Below are positions 33,278-42,865 of a DNA stretch of 64,000 bases, piece by piece. Position 1 is the stretch's first letter. The number at the start of each line of letters is the position of its first letter. This DNA is from Clostridium lundense DSM 17049 (lineage in GTDB: Bacteria > Bacillota > Clostridia > Clostridiales > Clostridiaceae): NCBI RefSeq assembly GCF_000619945.1, contig NZ_JHVC01000009.1, forward strand, positions 1-64,000. Reading direction: 5' to 3'. A model generated the notes under the pieces. The model ran no database searches and had not been told where the DNA came from. It saw only the letters and a list, made by a program, of their open reading frames with translations. The position numbers and the translations under genes are program-made.

Positions 33278-35521
33278 TTATTCCATTGGAGATTTTAAAG
33301 CTTCTGTCATAGAAATTTTATCTATCTTTCTTCTGCTTAATAACTTTGATATTTCATAGGTTAAATATATTATAACAAAACCAATTAAAACATAAATGTA
33401 ATTTATAGTTACGGGGAAGGATACACTCATGTCTTTGGTTATTGATTTGAATAGGATACGCATGGATGCAAGAAGCAGTGGTACTCCTAAAATATAACCA
33501 ATTACTACTATAGAGGAGGAACTGTTTAGAATTAGAGAATAAATTTCCTTGTTTCTATAGCCTAAGACTTTCATAAGGGAGATATTCTCCTTATTTTCCT
33601 CTATTGTAATGGAAGTAACAACATATATAACTATAAGTCCAATTATAAAAGATATAAAAGTTATACCTGCTATAACGGCCTGAAGTGGTTGTGTCATTGT
33701 ATTAAAGGCATTTCTCATATCATCAATTGTTACAGTAGCCAGTAGTTTATTCTCTGGGATGTCAAGCTTTTCTTTACTCCATAGGCCTATATAGCTGCTA
33801 GATGGAAATTTCAGCATATCATTAAGTTTATCAAGGGGCATATAAATATGTTCACCTACATAAGTTTCGGCGATACTATCAACTGTTATATTGTACTCTT
33901 TTGAGTCCAGCCTGTTAATAAGTTTAATAGTATTCTTTGGTATTATATTAAGTTTATCAGCCAAGGGTCTTGTTATAATAATTTTATCTGATTTTAGGAT
34001 ACTTCCTGCTTTGTCCTTAAAGGAAATATATTGAGAATTAGGACTTACACCATACACTGTAAAAGTTAGCTTACTATCCGATTTTAATGAAAATGGTATT
34101 TCAGAGAAAGCCTCACCTTTTTCTGGTTTGCCATTTTGAATAGAGTTAAATACATATTGATAATTATATTTAAATGCTTCACTAAAAGAATTTTTAATTA
34201 AATAATTCATAGAACTCTTTGCTGTAAAGCCCATTAAAAGCAACATAGTTGCCATAATAATGCCAAGTAAAAGAAATACACTTCTTGCTATGCTTCTAAG
34301 CTGTTCTCTTATTTTAAATTTAGTATTAAATTTTAGATTATCAAGTTTTAAACTTCTTTCTATGAAGCTAACCTTATTCTTTTTCTTTACACCTTTCATA
34401 AGTTCTACAGGTGAATCTTTAAGTGATTTATTTACAACAAAATAACTGCAGGTAATTAAAAAGATTACTGGAAGCAGGATGCTCATTATAACGTAATTTA
34501 TATTAAAGCTTAAAGAACTTACAGGTATATTAAAGTATGATACATAATATGTAATCATAGGTTTTAAGGTTATGATTCCAAGTATGGTTCCAAGTACACC
34601 ACCTAATAATGAGATAATTAAAGGATATAAAAGATAATGTTTTATAATCTCTCTTTTTCTATAACCCAGCGCATAAAGGGTTCCTATAATAACAGCTTCT
34701 CTCTTTAGCATTCTCCACATTATAATTGCCGTTAGAATACAGGTAAGAAGAAGTATACTTATAGGCATAGATGAACTCATCTCATCAATCCCGGCAAGTT
34801 TGGCAGTCATATAGGTTACTCTTGGATTGTCGGTGACATTCAACCAGCTAAGTATAAAAACATTTTCTGTTATTAAGTAATCTTTAAATTGAGATATTCT
34901 ATCATCTAAAAGGATTCTATCTCCATTAAATCTTATAGAATAAGAAATGCTGCCTTTATTTAAAATGTCGAAGTCATTTTTTTTCATTACTGCTATGCCA
35001 AAACTGTTTGGATCATTCATTATAGTTGATTCTGATTTTAATGGATATATATAATTTGGCAGAGACATGAAGCCAGAAATAGTGAAATTTTGATTATATA
35101 TTTTTATATTGTCACCGATGTTTAATTTATTAGCTTTTGCATAAGATGGATCAATAAGAATATTCATGTCACTTAGAGCTTTACCTTCAATTATTGCAGG
35201 TATATTAACTTTAGTATTTTCTCTAAATATTCTCAGTATTTTATTTTTTGATACAGAGTAATCAATCGATTTTGTTTCTTCTATGCTCATATTAAACTTT
35301 GATTCCAGAGCTTCAATGTTATTTAATTTTCTACTGATAATAAAGCTAGCATCTTCTTGCTTATAGTCTCTTTCAAAAGAAGATAATAGATAAGACAAGT
35401 TGATTGAAATTAAATTAAACATTGTAAAAAGAAGGCAACTAAAAATAATAAGCAATAAGGAACCAAGATATTGAGATTTGTTTTCTAGAATGGTTCTTTT
35501 AATTTTTTTATTTATAACCAT
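33278..35521 (-). CDS. FtsX-type ABC transporter permease
   Basis: A 747-residue permease with ten or so membrane segments: one at the N-terminus, a large extracellular domain, an FtsX domain (SISILLLTCILTAIIMWRML), a second extracellular domain and a C-terminal FtsX domain (AVIAGITFISFIIGLIVIYV). MacB/YknZ-like; in the family these often serve lipoproteins, peptides or drug sensing. Its ATG overlaps the stop of the ATPase gene by one base (TAATG). Because that ATPase gene has an in-frame stop, the system may be inactive. Confidence 0.88.
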   Translation of the reverse strand: MVINKKIKRTILENKSQYLGSLLLIIFSCLLFTMFNLISINLSYLLSSFERDYKQEDASFIISRKLNNIEALESKFNMSIEETKSIDYSVSKNKILRIFRENTKVNIPAIIEGKALSDMNILIDPSYAKANKLNIGDNIKIYNQNFTISGFMSLPNYIYPLKSESTIMNDPNSFGIAVMKKNDFDILNKGSISYSIRFNGDRILLDDRISQFKDYLITENVFILSWLNVTDNPRVTYMTAKLAGIDEMSSSMPISILLLTCILTAIIMWRMLKREAVIIGTLYALGYRKREIIKHYLLYPLIISLLGGVLGTILGIITLKPMITYYVSYFNIPVSSLSFNINYVIMSILLPVIFLITCSYFVVNKSLKDSPVELMKGVKKKNKVSFIERSLKLDNLKFNTKFKIREQLRSIARSVFLLLGIIMATMLLLMGFTAKSSMNYLIKNSFSEAFKYNYQYVFNSIQNGKPEKGEAFSEIPFSLKSDSKLTFTVYGVSPNSQYISFKDKAGSILKSDKIIITRPLADKLNIIPKNTIKLINRLDSKEYNITVDSIAETYVGEHIYMPLDKLNDMLKFPSSSYIGLWSKEKLDIPENKLLATVTIDDMRNAFNTMTQPLQAVIAGITFISFIIGLIVIYVVTSITIEENKENISLMKVLGYRNKEIYSLILNSSSSIVVIGYILGVPLLLASMRILFKSITKDMSVSFPVTINYIYVLIGFVIIYLTYEISKLLSRRKIDKISMTEALKSPME

Positions 35522-36219
35522 TACCACTCAATCCTTTCCGCAGGCATAGTTGTCTTATTAACTATGCTTTCTACGATTTCTCCGCTTCTTACTTTATAAA
35601 CCCTATTAGCCATATCACTGATTGCATTATTATGTGTTATCATAAGTATGGTTGACCCAAAATCCTTGTTAATTTTCTGAAGAAGCTTCAATATTTCTCT
35701 TGAGGTTGAAAAATCAAGTGCACCAGTGGGCTCATCACATAACAAAAGTTTTGGATTTTTAACTATTGATCTTGCAATGGAAACTCTTTGTTGTTCACCG
35801 CCGCTTAATTCCCTGGGAAATCTATGCTTTTTATCAAGCAAACCTACAGCTTTTAAAACTTCGTCAGTATTTAATGGAGACCTACTTATGTTTCAAACAA
35901 TTTCTATATTTTCTACTACAGTAAGATTAGGTATTAAGTTGTAGAACTGAAATATGAAACCTATATTTTCTCTTCTGTAGCTTGTAAGCTCAGTATCATT
36001 TAATTTAGTAATTTCAATGTTATTCACAAAGATAATACCAGAATCACATCTGTCAATTCCACCCAAAATATTAAGAATGGTTGACTTGCCGGAGCCAGAG
36101 GGACCAAGTATTACTCCAATCTCACCTTTATCTAAATTCATTTTCACACCTTTTAGAACCGTAGTAGTTACATCCGCTGTCTTGTAACTTTTCTTTAAAT
36201 TTTCTACTTTTAAAAACAT
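35521..36219 (-). pseudogene. ABC transporter ATP-binding protein, broken by in-frame stop
   Basis: Reading through gives 232 codons of a LolD/MacB-type ATPase: Walker A GPSGSGKST, Q-loop FIFQFYNLIP, signature LSGGEQQRVSIARS, Walker B LLLCDEPTGALD and a switch His in MITHN. A single TGA at 35895-35893 (after VVENIEIV) interrupts the frame without a shift; the codons beyond continue the family sequence (SPLNTDEVLKAVGLLDKKHR). Either a true nonsense mutation or a sequence error. Without read-through no complete ATPase is made. Confidence 0.88.
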
Positions 36220-36393
36220 TTATTTTATTCCTTTCAAAAGTCCATTTTCTAAAAATTAGGTATGATATTTAATCTTTTGTATAATTCAAAAAGTTTACTT
36301 ATTATATCATTTCCTACACTTATAGCTTTATTCCTCGTATGTTATCTTATATGGATTAATGGAGCTAAACCATAAATTAAATTGTGCAAAATG

Positions 36394-36439
36394 TTGACAA
36401 GGAAACAAAAATAAAGTAATATTGTTTCCTGGGAAACAA
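36394..36439 (+). promoter_or_regulatory. promoter and MarR operator
   Basis: TTGACA at 36394-36399, 17 bases, TAATAT at 36417-36422. TTGTTTCC TG GGAAACAA at 36422-36439 is a perfect 18-base dyad over the -10/+1 region, and another half site GGAAACAA lies between the boxes at 36401-36408. It sits between the MarR gene and the divergent ABC genes and may control both. Confidence 0.85.
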
Positions 36440-36485
36440 ATTTTAACTATATTGTTTTATTAGAGTTTTTAAGGAGGTGTTTAGA

Positions 36486-36947
36486 ATAGATAATATTGAT
36501 ATTATTATGAAGAGTCTAAAAAGCATATATGAAAAGGAAGAAACTTTAGGAAAATTAGCATTTAAGGATGAATATGAGAACTATGGAATTTCAGAAATAC
36601 ATTGTTTAGATTTTATAGGAAGAATACAAGATCCCAATGTTACTAGAATATCTCAAAGTATGAATATGACAAGGGGTGCAATAAGTAAATTATGCAAAAA
36701 ACTTTTAAAGAATAATTTTATTAATAAATATAAAAAGCCTGAGAATGATAAGGAAATATATTTTAAGTTAACAGAATTAGGTGAAGAATTATATAGATAT
36801 CATGAAATAAAGCATAAGCAGTGGGAAGAAAGAAATAATAAATTTTTTAAAAATATAACTAAGGAAAATCAAGAAATTGTAGCTAGTTTTTTAATGAAAT
36901 TTAATAATTATTTAGATGAAATAATAGAATCAGAAGGAGAAATATAA
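36486..36947 (+). CDS. MarR-family regulator
   Basis: A winged-helix repressor of about 153 residues with ISQSMNMTRGAISKLCKKLL (recognition helix) and the wing NKYKKPENDKEIYFKLTELG. The ribosome site AAGGAGGTG ends at 36479; the GTG inside it cannot be the start, the first ATG (36507) is 28 bases away, and an ATA at 36486 has the right spacing, so a rare start codon is likely. The next gene begins two bases after the stop. Confidence 0.88.
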   Translation: MDNIDIIMKSLKSIYEKEETLGKLAFKDEYENYGISEIHCLDFIGRIQDPNVTRISQSMNMTRGAISKLCKKLLKNNFINKYKKPENDKEIYFKLTELGEELYRYHEIKHKQWEERNNKFFKNITKENQEIVASFLMKFNNYLDEIIESEGEI

Positions 36948-36948
36948 T

Positions 36949-37494
36949 ATGAATTTACATTTAACGAAATTTAATATTCCAAGTAAAATATTAAAATGGG
37001 GAGACTCACAACCAGAGCATCAAAGACAACATATAGGAACTCATATAGATTGTTACAATCTGTCAAATATAGAATTACCATCAACAATAGATGTTAATGT
37101 AATAGATGCTAGAAATTTAAATATTATAGATGTTGATATATTAGACAATCTATCCATTAAGAAAAATTCTTTTGTAATATTTAGGACTGGATATTTAGAG
37201 AACTATGGATATGGAAGTGAGGAATATTTTAATTCTGAATCAATGCCTTATTTAACCAATGAAATTATAGATAAATTACTAAATTTCAATGTGAAATTAA
37301 TAGGAATTGACTTAAGTGGAATACAGCATGGAAAACATCATGTAGCAATAGATAAATACGTTGAAAACAAAGGAGCTTATGTTATAGAAAATATATGTAA
37401 TTTAGATAAGGTTACTACAGAATTTAAAGTGAATTTAAATTGGATTCAATTAGAAGGTGCTACAGCCATAAAAGTTGAGATTGAAACTATATAA
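36949..37494 (+). CDS. cyclase-family (kynurenine formamidase-like) metal hydrolase
   Basis: A 181-residue member of the cyclase family. The metal motif HxGTHxD is present as QHIGTHIDCYN (Cys in place of the usual Pro after Asp), with a later HGKHHVAIDKY and a C-terminal LEGATAIKVEIE. Compared with typical 200-220 residue members the N-terminus is short. It is co-transcribed with the MarR gene. It may degrade the MarR ligand; substrate unknown. Confidence 0.78.
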   Translation: MNLHLTKFNIPSKILKWGDSQPEHQRQHIGTHIDCYNLSNIELPSTIDVNVIDARNLNIIDVDILDNLSIKKNSFVIFRTGYLENYGYGSEEYFNSESMPYLTNEIIDKLLNFNVKLIGIDLSGIQHGKHHVAIDKYVENKGAYVIENICNLDKVTTEFKVNLNWIQLEGATAIKVEIETI

Positions 37495-37665
37495 TTTGGG
37501 TCTGTATTTGAATTCTAGTTGACCATTACATGGGAAAGCTTCCATGAAATATGGATATTATGGTATAATTAAAAAACAATATTTTGGCTATATAAAAATT
37601 GTGTAAAAGGAGTAGTACTTAATGTTGTAATAAAAATGATAATATCTATATGATGGGGGCTAATT

Positions 37666-38523
37666 ATGATTTATACACTTATATTTTTTGGCATTATGAT
37701 TATAATTTTTTTCGCTTTATTTATAAAAGTTTCACTTGGATCATCAGTATTGTTTAAGAAAAAACGTAATGCTAAATTAGTTTATTTTTTTGTAATGTTA
37801 TTATATATAGTATTAACTATACTACTTATACTGCTATTTAAAAATGATATATTTATAAGTAATTCTAATACTAAAACTAACAAGTATATTGGAGAAAAAG
37901 GAAATGTAGAGAATGTTAGTAGTACTGCAAGTATTGAAAAGAAAATACAAAATGAGTTGCAAAAAGATGAAAATAAAAAAACAAATAATAATAATGAAAC
38001 CACAAATAAAATGGAAAATGGACAAGATAATAGCAAGGACAATAAAGAGTCCAAAAACCATGGTGAAAAAATAGAGAAAGAAGCAAACAGTGAAGAAAAT
38101 GAAATATCAGATGATGATGTTATGAAAATTTTAATTGCAGCAGATGAAAGGTTTGTACAAATAGAGAGTGAGATGAATGATGCTTATAGCAATAGAATTT
38201 TAATACAAGGAGAGCAGTATCGTAAATTAAATAATGGATTAAATAAATATGAAGGATTATTTAACTATTATAATACATATTTTTCAGATAAACTTTCTAA
38301 AGAGTTTATAGGAAAGATGTTTATAGAAAAAAACGGGGAGTACTACATGAAGGTAGGCAATTTTGGTGATATTACTATGATTAGTAAATATAAAGTAATA
38401 TCTAAAAAGATGGATAAAGATAGAGCCTATGTGACTGTAGAAAATAAAGGTGAAAGAGAAGATTTTATATTAATAAAAGAAAATAACAAGTGGAAAGTAG
38501 ACAAGTTTGATAGGTATATTTAA
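37666..38523 (+). CDS. hypothetical membrane-anchored protein
   Basis: A 285-residue protein with two N-terminal membrane segments (about 2-24 and 39-60), a long Lys/Asn/Glu-rich linker (about 66-145) and a folded C-terminal domain from SDDDVMKILIAADERFVQIE. The C-terminal part is probably outside the cell. TGGGGGC precedes the ATG. No family recognised. Confidence 0.68.
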   Translation: MIYTLIFFGIMIIIFFALFIKVSLGSSVLFKKKRNAKLVYFFVMLLYIVLTILLILLFKNDIFISNSNTKTNKYIGEKGNVENVSSTASIEKKIQNELQKDENKKTNNNNETTNKMENGQDNSKDNKESKNHGEKIEKEANSEENEISDDDVMKILIAADERFVQIESEMNDAYSNRILIQGEQYRKLNNGLNKYEGLFNYYNTYFSDKLSKEFIGKMFIEKNGEYYMKVGNFGDITMISKYKVISKKMDKDRAYVTVENKGEREDFILIKENNKWKVDKFDRYI

Positions 38524-38533
38524 AGGAAAAAAG

Positions 38534-38760
38534 CATTTATCCGATGATTACCCGCTCTAATACCCCATCGCACTCTGTGAAAGCGATTCACACCAAATCA
38601 AAGATTTGGGTTCTCTGCTTTTCTTTAAAGTGGGAGTAAAGAGCGGCTACGTCCCTAGATAACGATTTCCCCTAAAGGATAACGACTTCTAAGGAGTAAA
38701 ACTCCTAAGAATTCTGTTAATAAAGCTTCAGTGGGAGTAAAAACTCCTTCTGAAGCCAAG
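38534..38760. repeat. dispersed structured repeat, copy 1, plus hairpin series
   Basis: 38535-38634 is about 75-80% identical, almost without gaps, to 42690-42790. It folds into GTGAAAGCGATTCAC and CCAAATC AAA GATTTGG stems. Two further hairpins follow: TCTAAGGAG TAAAA CTCCTAAGA (about 38688-38711) and GCTTCAG...CTGAAGC (38724-38756); the second recurs at 61208-61243. Not coding. Lies upstream of the molybdenum hydroxylase operon. Confidence 0.75.
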
Positions 38761-39049
38761 AACTCTGTTTATATGTTTTGATAATTTAATAAAATAAATG
38801 ACTTATATGGAAGTGGTAAAATAAGCTTTTATAATTTTAAAGGTATATCTTCTTAGGTATAGCTAGATCCTACTAATACTTTGTAGAGTATATGTATTAC
38901 AAAGTATTAGTAGGATTTTTATTTTTGTATAAAGTTAATTAGATGGGTAACTTAGGAGACATTGAATAAATTACAGCAAATAGGCAAAAAATAGATTTAT
39001 AGTTTGAATATGTGCAAAGATATATTCTTCTGCAAGGAGGTAAGAATAC
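38761..39049. other. upstream region of the hydroxylase operon
   Basis: About 290 bases without a gene. A stem at about 38870-38925 (TCCTACTAATACTTTGT with ACAAAGTATTAGTAGGA and T-run) looks like a terminator or attenuator before the operon. No purine-riboswitch core was recognised. The strong AAGGAGG at 39034-39040 belongs to the first gene. Confidence 0.6.
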
Positions 39050-41395
39050 TTGGGAAATACAATTGGAATTGGTGTAAGTATACCAAGAAAAGAGGCTTTT
39101 GATAAAGTCACAGGAGTTGCAAAATATACTGATGATACACAACTTCCTGGTACTTTATATGCTAAAATGCTCACAAGCCGTTATGCACATGCAAAAATTA
39201 AATTTATTGATGTATCCGAAGCTAGAAAAGCACAAGGTGTTCAGCAGGTAATAACAGGAGAGTATTTGCCTGTACTTTGTGGACCAGTAATAGAGGATAG
39301 GCCTCCAATAGCAAGAGATAGAGTTCGTTATTATGGGGAGCCTATTGCAGTAGTAATAGCAAATAGTGAGCAAGAAGCAATGAAGGCTTTAAAGCTAATA
39401 AATGTAGAATATGAGCCTTTGCCTGTTGTTAATTCAATAAGTGATGCTTTGAAGCCAGGTGCTACTCTTATACATGAAAATATGGGTGATTACAAACATG
39501 CAGTAGAGGATGTGTATCCTGAGCTGAACACTAATATTTCAGACCGAATTAAAATAAGAAAAGGTGATGCTACAAAGGGATGGGCAGAAAGTGAAATTGC
39601 AGTAAGTGGGAGTTTTTTTCTTCCACAGTCAGATCATATTGCAATGGAAACTCGAAGTGTGAGAGCACAAATTATGCCAGATGGAAAAATAATAATTTAT
39701 ACTTCTTCACAAGCCCCTTATGCTGTTAAGAGGCGTCTAAGTAAGATTTATAATATACCAGAAGGAAATATAGTTGTTAAAGTACCACTTGTAGGTGGAG
39801 GATTTGGCGGCAAGGCAGCTGTCCAACTAGAATTTATTGCATATCTGGCTTCCAAGGCTGTTAATGGTAGATTGGTTACTATAGCTAATTCAAGAGAAGA
39901 AGATATTAAAACTTCACCATGCAGAATTGGGGTTGAGGGAAATTTAAAAATAGGTGCGACAAAAGATGGAATTATTAAAGTTCTTGAAGCCAGATATATG
40001 GTTGACGGTGGAGCTTATGCAGATAGCGGTCCACGTATGGCTAAGGCTATGGCAGTAGATTGCTCTGGTCCATATAATATTGAAAATATATGGTGTGATT
40101 CAATATGTGTTTATACAAATCATACTTATGTTACTGCTTATCGTGGATTTGGTCATACAGAGTATACCTTTTGTATGGAAAGAATGATGGATAAATTAGC
40201 AGCAAAACTTGGTATGGATCCTTTAGAATTAAGAATTAAGAATGCTATAAAACCTGGTCAGTATACACCTACACAAGTAAAAACAACTTTAAGTAATATA
40301 GGCAAACTGGAAGATTGTTTGACAAAATTAAAGGAGTTAGCAAAATGGGATGAAGGACAGGTAATAAAAACAGAAGGAGGTATGATAAAGGCAAAGGGAA
40401 TGGGATGTTTTTGGAAAACATCTGATTCGCCTGCAGATGCTGTTTCTGGAGCTTTTCTTACTTTCAATACAGATGGAAGCATAAATCTTAATACTGGTGC
40501 AATTGAAATGGGACCATCTACAAAGACTACTTTAGCTCAGATACTTGCTGAAAGATTAAAAATGGATGTAAGCAGAATTCACGTAATGATGGAAGTGGAT
40601 ACTCAAGCTTCACCAGAACATTGGAAAACCGTTGCAAGTATGACAACATTTATGGCAGGTAGGGCAGTTCTTAGAGCTGCTGAAGATCTTATAAGGCAGC
40701 TAAAAAGCTTAGCAGCTACTGTTATGAAATCTCCACCAGAAGACTTAGAGGTTGCAGAGGAGAAGGTATATTTGAGACAAGATCCAGAAATATATGTTTC
40801 ATTCAAGGATTTAGTTCGAGGTTATAAGGAACCTAATGGTCTTGCAGTTGACGGGCAAATACTTGGGCGTGGAAGCTTTATAATGAGTCATATTACTGAT
40901 ATAGACGAAGAAACAGGAAAAGGTAAACCTGGGCCAGCATGGACTGTGGGTGCGCAAGCAGTTGAGATTGAATATGATCCTGCAAATTTTACATATAGGT
41001 TTTTAAAAGCTATTACCGTTATAGATGCAGGCAAAATAATTAACCCGAAAACTACAAGAGGACTGTTAATGGGAGGAATAAATATGGGGTTTGGTATAGC
41101 AACTAGAGAAGCTTTTGAATATGATGGAGATGCTAGGCTACAAACTACTACACTAAGAACTTATAAACCAATGAGGCTTGGTGAAAATCCAGAATACATA
41201 ATTGATTTTATTGAGACACCTCAGATTGACGCACCTTTTGGAGCACGTGGATTAGCTGAACATGGAATAATAGCAATTCCAGCTGCATTTGCAAATGCTA
41301 TATCTCATGCAGCTGAGTATGAGTTTGATAAATTGCCTATTACGCCTGAATCAATTTGGAAGGCTAAGACTGGAGGAAAATATGATACCCTTTAA
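39050..41395 (+). CDS. xdhA: xanthine dehydrogenase-type molybdopterin-binding subunit
   Basis: A 781-residue large subunit of a molybdenum hydroxylase. Visible are the N-terminal fold RKEAFDKVTGVAKYTDD, the cofactor loop VGGGFGGKAAVQLEF, TAYRGFGHTEYTF, and the C-terminal GARGLAEHG with the catalytic Glu. It hydroxylates a purine or related N-heterocycle; the exact substrate cannot be read off. The start is TTG at 39050, nine bases after AAGGAGG. It is followed by FAD and iron-sulfur subunits with overlaps, order A-B-C as in E. coli xdhABC. Confidence 0.92.
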   Translation: MGNTIGIGVSIPRKEAFDKVTGVAKYTDDTQLPGTLYAKMLTSRYAHAKIKFIDVSEARKAQGVQQVITGEYLPVLCGPVIEDRPPIARDRVRYYGEPIAVVIANSEQEAMKALKLINVEYEPLPVVNSISDALKPGATLIHENMGDYKHAVEDVYPELNTNISDRIKIRKGDATKGWAESEIAVSGSFFLPQSDHIAMETRSVRAQIMPDGKIIIYTSSQAPYAVKRRLSKIYNIPEGNIVVKVPLVGGGFGGKAAVQLEFIAYLASKAVNGRLVTIANSREEDIKTSPCRIGVEGNLKIGATKDGIIKVLEARYMVDGGAYADSGPRMAKAMAVDCSGPYNIENIWCDSICVYTNHTYVTAYRGFGHTEYTFCMERMMDKLAAKLGMDPLELRIKNAIKPGQYTPTQVKTTLSNIGKLEDCLTKLKELAKWDEGQVIKTEGGMIKAKGMGCFWKTSDSPADAVSGAFLTFNTDGSINLNTGAIEMGPSTKTTLAQILAERLKMDVSRIHVMMEVDTQASPEHWKTVASMTTFMAGRAVLRAAEDLIRQLKSLAATVMKSPPEDLEVAEEKVYLRQDPEIYVSFKDLVRGYKEPNGLAVDGQILGRGSFIMSHITDIDEETGKGKPGPAWTVGAQAVEIEYDPANFTYRFLKAITVIDAGKIINPKTTRGLLMGGINMGFGIATREAFEYDGDARLQTTTLRTYKPMRLGENPEYIIDFIETPQIDAPFGARGLAEHGIIAIPAAFANAISHAAEYEFDKLPITPESIWKAKTGGKYDTL

Positions 41396-42212
41396 TTTTG
41401 AATATTATAAACCTGAAACTGTTGATGAGGCTGTTAAGTTATATATTGAATTAAATACTAAAGGAAAGAAGCCACTATATTATGGTGGTGGAACTGAGAT
41501 TATAAGTATGGCAAGAGCCTATAATGTATACACTGAAGCAGTAATTGACATAAAAGGAATTCCTGAATGTAATGTTCAGGAGTTAAGAGATAATAAATTA
41601 GTTATTGGTTCTGCTGTTACTCTTACACAAATTGCTGAAGCAAACTTATTCCCAGTACTGGGGTTAACAGTTCAGAGAATTGCAGACCACACTATACAAG
41701 ATAAAATTACACTTGGGGGAAATATAGCAGGAACAATTATATATAGGGAAGCAGTATTACCTCTTTTAATATCTAATAGTGAAGTGATTATAGGAAGTTT
41801 AAATGGGAGAAAGCAAGTTTTATTGAGTGATGTATTTGATGGAAGAATAAAGCTTGAGGAGGGAGAATTTATAGTGAATGTAATAATAGATAACCGATTT
41901 CTCTCCTTACCGTATCTCCATGTGAAAAGAACTAAAAGTGATAAGATAGATTATCCATTAATAACTCTTGCAGCACTTAAGGATAACAATAGAATAAATA
42001 TAGCCTTTAGTGGAGTTTGTAGTTATCCGTTTAGGTCTTCTTTAATTGAAGATTATCTAAACGATAAAAGCTTACCAGCAAATGAGAAAATTAATAATGC
42101 AATAAATAACATACCAGATTCAATATTAAGTGATTTAGCTGGATCTGATAGCTTTAGAAAATTTATGTTGCAAAGAATGCTTACAGAAGTTTTAGATAAA
42201 CTGGAGGGATAG
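41382..42212 (+). CDS. xdhB: xanthine dehydrogenase-type FAD-binding subunit
   Basis: A 276-residue FAD subunit (CO dehydrogenase flavoprotein type). FNFEYYKPETVDEAVKLY at the start, LYYGGGTEIISMAR and TLGGNIAGTIIYREAVLPLL are the flavin-binding motifs. The ATG at 41382 follows TGGAGG and overlaps the previous gene by 14 bases. Passes electrons from the FeS clusters to FAD and NAD+ or another acceptor. Confidence 0.92.
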   Translation: MIPFNFEYYKPETVDEAVKLYIELNTKGKKPLYYGGGTEIISMARAYNVYTEAVIDIKGIPECNVQELRDNKLVIGSAVTLTQIAEANLFPVLGLTVQRIADHTIQDKITLGGNIAGTIIYREAVLPLLISNSEVIIGSLNGRKQVLLSDVFDGRIKLEEGEFIVNVIIDNRFLSLPYLHVKRTKSDKIDYPLITLAALKDNNRINIAFSGVCSYPFRSSLIEDYLNDKSLPANEKINNAINNIPDSILSDLAGSDSFRKFMLQRMLTEVLDKLEG

Positions 42213-42216
42213 GTAA

Positions 42217-42714
42217 ATGCTAAAAGTCTCTGGTAAAACAATAATAACATTAAATATTAATGGAGAAGATAGGGAAGTTGTTGCAAAGCCATCAGATGTT
42301 TTGCTATATACTCTTCGAAATGAATTAGGGCTTACAGGAGCTAAACCAGGATGTGAAAATGGAGACTGCGGCACATGTACTATTCTTGTAGATGGATGGC
42401 CTATAAAATCTTGTTTAATTCTGACAGTTGAGGCAATAGGTAAAAAAATAGTTACTATTGAAGGTCTAGAGAATGCACCAATACAAAAGGCTTTTGTAGA
42501 AAAGTGGGGCTTTCAATGTGGATATTGTACATCTGGGTTTTTGATGGTTTGTCATGCCTTAGCTAATATACATCCTGATGGAAATGATCATGTAATAGAA
42601 CAGTGGCTGCAGTCTAATATTTGCAGATGTACTGGATATGAGGAGATAGAAAATGCTATAAAATCAATTATGTCATGTAAGCAAAATAATTTATCCGATG
42701 GCTACCATCCGTAA
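42217..42714 (+). CDS. xdhC: xanthine dehydrogenase-type 2Fe-2S subunit
   Basis: A 165-residue subunit with two 2Fe-2S clusters: CENGDCGTC...C (plant-ferredoxin type) and QCGYCTSGF with ICRCTGYEEI. Four bases after the FAD subunit, so one transcript. The last residues (NLSDGYHP) and the stop are coded by the start of a dispersed repeat (42690-42790), so the C-terminus was reshaped by that element. Confidence 0.93.
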   Translation: MLKVSGKTIITLNINGEDREVVAKPSDVLLYTLRNELGLTGAKPGCENGDCGTCTILVDGWPIKSCLILTVEAIGKKIVTIEGLENAPIQKAFVEKWGFQCGYCTSGFLMVCHALANIHPDGNDHVIEQWLQSNICRCTGYEEIENAIKSIMSCKQNNLSDGYHP

Positions 42715-42862
42715 CACTCCAATCAAACTCCGTGAAAGCTATTCACACAAAATCAAAGATTTTGGTTCTCTGCTTTTCTTTAGGTAGGAGATATTAGAAC
42801 TCTTTTAATAAGACTCAGATGGAGAGAGGTATTTCTCATAAACAAATTCCACCTGAGTCTAA
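42690..42862. repeat. dispersed structured repeat, copy 2
   Basis: 42690-42790 matches 38535-38634. The stem CCAAATC/GATTTGG of copy 1 is CAAAATC/GATTTTG here, a compensatory pair change that keeps the fold. A second hairpin follows (GACTCAGATGGA with TCCACCTGAGTC, about 42811-42860), probably the terminator of the hydroxylase operon and of the convergent exporter gene. Confidence 0.75.
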
Positions 42863-42865
42863 AAA

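Noticed and set aside
38761..39049. Purine riboswitch before the xanthine dehydrogenase-type operon
   Set aside because: The conserved three-stem junction core was not found; only a terminator-like stem is seen.
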